This document shows, in pieces, positions 61,136-64,000 of a stretch of DNA of 64,000 nucleotides. The stretch comes from Calliopsis andreniformis (taxonomy: Eukaryota > Arthropoda > Insecta > Hymenoptera > Andrenidae), in contig NC_135066.1 in assembly GCF_051401765.1 (NCBI RefSeq), forward strand, positions 17,959,001-18,023,000. Reading direction: 5' to 3'. The notes below the pieces were generated by a model. It was not told the DNA's origin, did no database searches, and worked only from the letters and a program-made list of their open reading frames with translations. The translations under genes were made by a program, and so were the position numbers. Every line of letters starts with the position of its first letter. The stretch's first letter is position 1.

Positions 61136-61141
61136 AATAAA
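61136..61141 (+). terminator. Possible polyadenylation signal of the secreted-protein gene
   Basis: AATAAA starts 181 bp after the stop codon at 60,955. Other AATAAA words follow near 61,250, so the exact 3' end is uncertain. Confidence 0.4.
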
Positions 61142-61443
61142 AAAAAAAAGGAAATTTTAATTCTTTTCGATTTTAATGTGAAAAAAATTCTAAGTATTAT
61201 GGAACTGTATTTAAGAACATATACGAATATTGTTAGTCTTATTTTGAATAAAAAAATGTCGCTTATAAATGCTCCAATTCTAAACTATAATTTGTTCTAT
61301 AAATTCAAATATTATCTTTAAAATTACTTCTTCAATCGATACCATTGGAAACTATTGGATTACATTTCAATAGCGAATAGAGTCGCGAAATAAGATAAAT
61401 TGTTAGTATTGAATAATATTTCCGACGTAAATCTTAAATTCAC

Positions 61444-61720
61444 TTACCGTGACCAGTGGACGTCGGCGGGAAATGGAGTAACGAAGAGGACTTGGTTAAC
61501 CTAGTCAGTTTACTTGTCAGTTCATGCCATCACCAGAACCCACATGAAGAACTCGAACGTAAATGAACACCAATGGTAAATGCACACGATTCACATATAA
61601 ACTCAAAACACTTTTCATGATTTTACGACTGAATCTTGCTCGACTCGTAACTGCTCGTAACGCGCTTCTTCACTGCGCGTTCTCTTTCTCTCCTTCGAGC
61701 AGTGCCTACTTGTGGCGCCA
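61444..61720 (-). promoter_or_regulatory. Candidate non-coding first exon and promoter on the minus strand
   Basis: In minus-strand sense a GC-richer block ends at CACG|GTAAGTGA, a near-perfect donor whose GT begins at 61,443. The block holds only short ATG frames that stop at once, so it would be 5' leader. No acceptor can be assigned. The nearest known minus-strand gene starts at 45.3 kb and has an unpaired leader acceptor, but linking the two over 16 kb and three opposite-strand genes is speculation. Confidence 0.25.
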
Positions 61721-64000
61721 CTAGTTACGCTTTAAATCTTTTAGCGCGAATATTCAAACTTCATATAAGCGCAATGCATATCTACAATGATGAACAAAAC
61801 GAGTGGGATTACAATCTGTGTATATGTCTAGTAGTAATTACCTTACTAGGTATTTTATCCAAAATTGAGATACTATTCTCTACTGCAACATATTCCATCT
61901 CCCATAAAGCAGATCTTCCACAATCTTTTTCTGTACAACTAAAAGTGCACCTTTACCCAAAGTAATTACCTATACAATTAACCAGAATCACGACATTTAC
62001 TCAAAGATTGCTCAACTTAAACAAAGTTACAGAAAAACCATATCCAAATCCCAAACTCAATTTCAGCTCTCCACTTTGCAGGCTCTTACAGAAACACCCT
62101 TCCCTTTGTATTTCACCTACCCTCCCCTTATTTCACTCAAACAAAACTATTTAACAGACTATTTACGAACAGACCATCGTCGACGGCTTCAAAAACACCC
62201 GATCAAAAATAATCGTCGATATTCTAACCGAGGCGAGGGTGCAGCGCGCAAAATCGTTTAACCGACCACAAACCAGCTGGCAATTCAGCGCAACATTCGC
62301 GTGGCTAAATGGATAATTTATGTTACGTCAACAGACACCGAGGAACGCAGGTTCACGTACGACGGGCGTTAAATGTATTCCCAAAAATTCCTGTTGACCT
62401 CAGCAAAGCAATCTCGTGCGCGGCCACGTGTGCGTATTCGGAGGCGTGTGCGAGCAGTTCGGTCGAGCAATTATTTGGCCTCGCGTCACATCCTGCGGAC
62501 GTCGCGACGGCCTGGCAAAACGAACAAGACCCTGAAACGATATCGTAAATTTATCTTTCGGGCTACGTATTCCGCTAGCTAGCGATAACTTTCCCGCCAG
62601 CCGAGGAGCAGCCGAAAAATACCGGAAGCGAGTCACGTTATGGCCGCTTTGTCGACCAACTGGGCGCATGCCAATGTTACCGGTCGATGAGCTGTTCCAT
62701 TTGGTATTCTTCCTGATACGGTCACGCGACAGGACATTGAAAAGGGGTACGCTTGGATTCGACAGGGAAGACGATTTTTATCGACACCGGGCATGGTTTC
62801 TCACAGAGGGTTTCGATTTCTGATTGCGTCGTATTAGGGGCTGAGAGGAATGAACCAGACGAGGGGAAGGGTTTTTTGTGATGGAACTGCGTGGCATTGG
62901 AACTTTTAGCATGCTTTAGGTACAAAGGACAGGATTTATTGAAACGGGGAATTAAGAGAAATCTGATTAGTCTGCTAGTAATATGAATATTTCTTCCATG
63001 AAAGCTATGAGATTTTTGTAAATTTGTTTTTTAGTTACTTTCTGCAATATTTGTGAAGATTCTTTTGTTCTGAATCGCTGTCAGAAAATTCGTATTACTT
63101 AGGAGATGGGTCAGAAACTCATTGTTGAGTATGTGAAAATAATAGAAAAGAAGGAAATACAATTTTGGGTCGAACACAGAATAATAATTTTAAATGAACG
63201 GTATAATTAAGTGATCTAAAGAATATTTAGAGTACAAACAGTGATTGAAATTCAATAATTTCTTTTATAACTCACGTAGAAGTATTTAAGTAGTATAGCT
63301 GTAAATATGGACCGACCGAAGTAGTCGACTTTGAAATTGCGACGACAATTACACCATTCTGTATTAACTTCTTAAAATTCAGAATCTTGAATATGTAGCA
63401 ATAACATTTGTTAACAATATATGAGATTTTAACATTGTTTTCATTTTTTAAACCCTTAATCTTTCAGAATCCTTAAATAAAATACAAAATAGAGATTCTC
63501 CAGAATCTAATTTTATATAATTCTATAACTATCTAAGCAAACATTTAACATGAATATTAAAAATGTACAGTACTACTAATTGTACCATCTTCAAAAAAAA
63601 ACATGGTCCAATATAATTTCCTTTTCGTGCTGCACGCAAGGACTATTACAGTCTTATCCACATCGAGAAATATTGCAATATTTAACTTCAACCCATTGAG
63701 AAACATCACATTATAATTATTACAAATAATTACATATTATTAACGTTTGTATGAGTAATAACATTTATATGTGTATAGCAACAATGGAAAAATAATTCTT
63801 AATGACCAAATTGTGAGAGTATAAAGAGAACCAAGTCAACTCATTTCCAGACGATAACAACTTCTAATAAAACCATGGCTTTTATAGATAAATAACAAGT
63901 GAAATATCTCCGCTATAATCTTTGTATTCACTATATTAATCTTACACCTGCACGGATTGAATAATTACAGAATCTCTATTTCACAAACACGAGAGAAGTT
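61721..64000. other. Non-coding right end of the window
   Basis: Apart from a moderately GC-rich, CpG-dense patch at 62.2-62.7 kb with overlapping short frames on both strands, the sequence is AT-rich. I see no gene, RNA or repeat that I can support. Confidence 0.4.

Noticed and set aside
1..64000. tRNA, rRNA, CRISPR or bacterial-type operons
   Set aside because: No cloverleaf with a GGTTCGA-type B box, no rRNA words and no regularly spaced direct repeats were found by eye. The window is eukaryotic in structure.

Overview
The window looks like nuclear DNA of a hymenopteran insect, probably a bee or a close relative. It is AT-rich with islands of higher GC. Genes are spliced with standard GT-AG introns, and long stretches carry no coding signal. 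The only gene that places the lineage is a five-exon cytochrome P450 whose sequence fits the CYP6AS type of clan 3 that is expanded in bees. That is family recognition from memory, not a database result.

Layout. 1-26.3 kb has no supported coding exon. It is probably intronic sequence of a minus-strand gene whose first coding exon, a signal peptide of 26 codons ending at a good donor, lies at 26,300-26,378. It holds a 616-bp TTAA-flanked non-autonomous (piggyBac-type) element, a 205-bp tandem duplication, several short arrays and a G-quadruplex motif. 26.4-35.3 kb is non-coding, with a palindromic GAATATTC minisatellite near 33.9 kb. 35.3-37.9 kb is the complete P450 (500 aa), with substitutions at two normally conserved positions. 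38.2-40.2 kb is a complete but dead Tc1/mariner-type transposon with TA target duplications and terminal inverted repeats of about 380 bp.

41.3-58.6 kb is the most unusual part. A 1,331-aa single-exon coiled-coil protein on the minus strand (41,309-45,304) and a coiled-coil protein of about 1,562 aa with five exons on the plus strand (48,903-56,136) stand head to head, 3.6 kb apart. Their N-termini align without gaps over 63 residues with 29 identities by hand count, so they are diverged paralogues. A third, small coiled-coil gene (242 aa, four exons, 56,455-58,600) follows in the same direction as the long plus-strand gene. A phase-compatible junction would also allow the two to be one gene of about 1,777 aa. 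I do not recognise any of these three as a named family.

59.7-61.0 kb holds a four-exon gene for a small secreted protein (172 aa) of DUF1091/ML-like appearance. The rest, to 64 kb, is non-coding apart from a possible minus-strand 5' leader exon near 61.5 kb. No tRNA, rRNA or CRISPR was seen. Apart from the paralogous coiled-coil cluster, nothing suggests that neighbouring genes act together.
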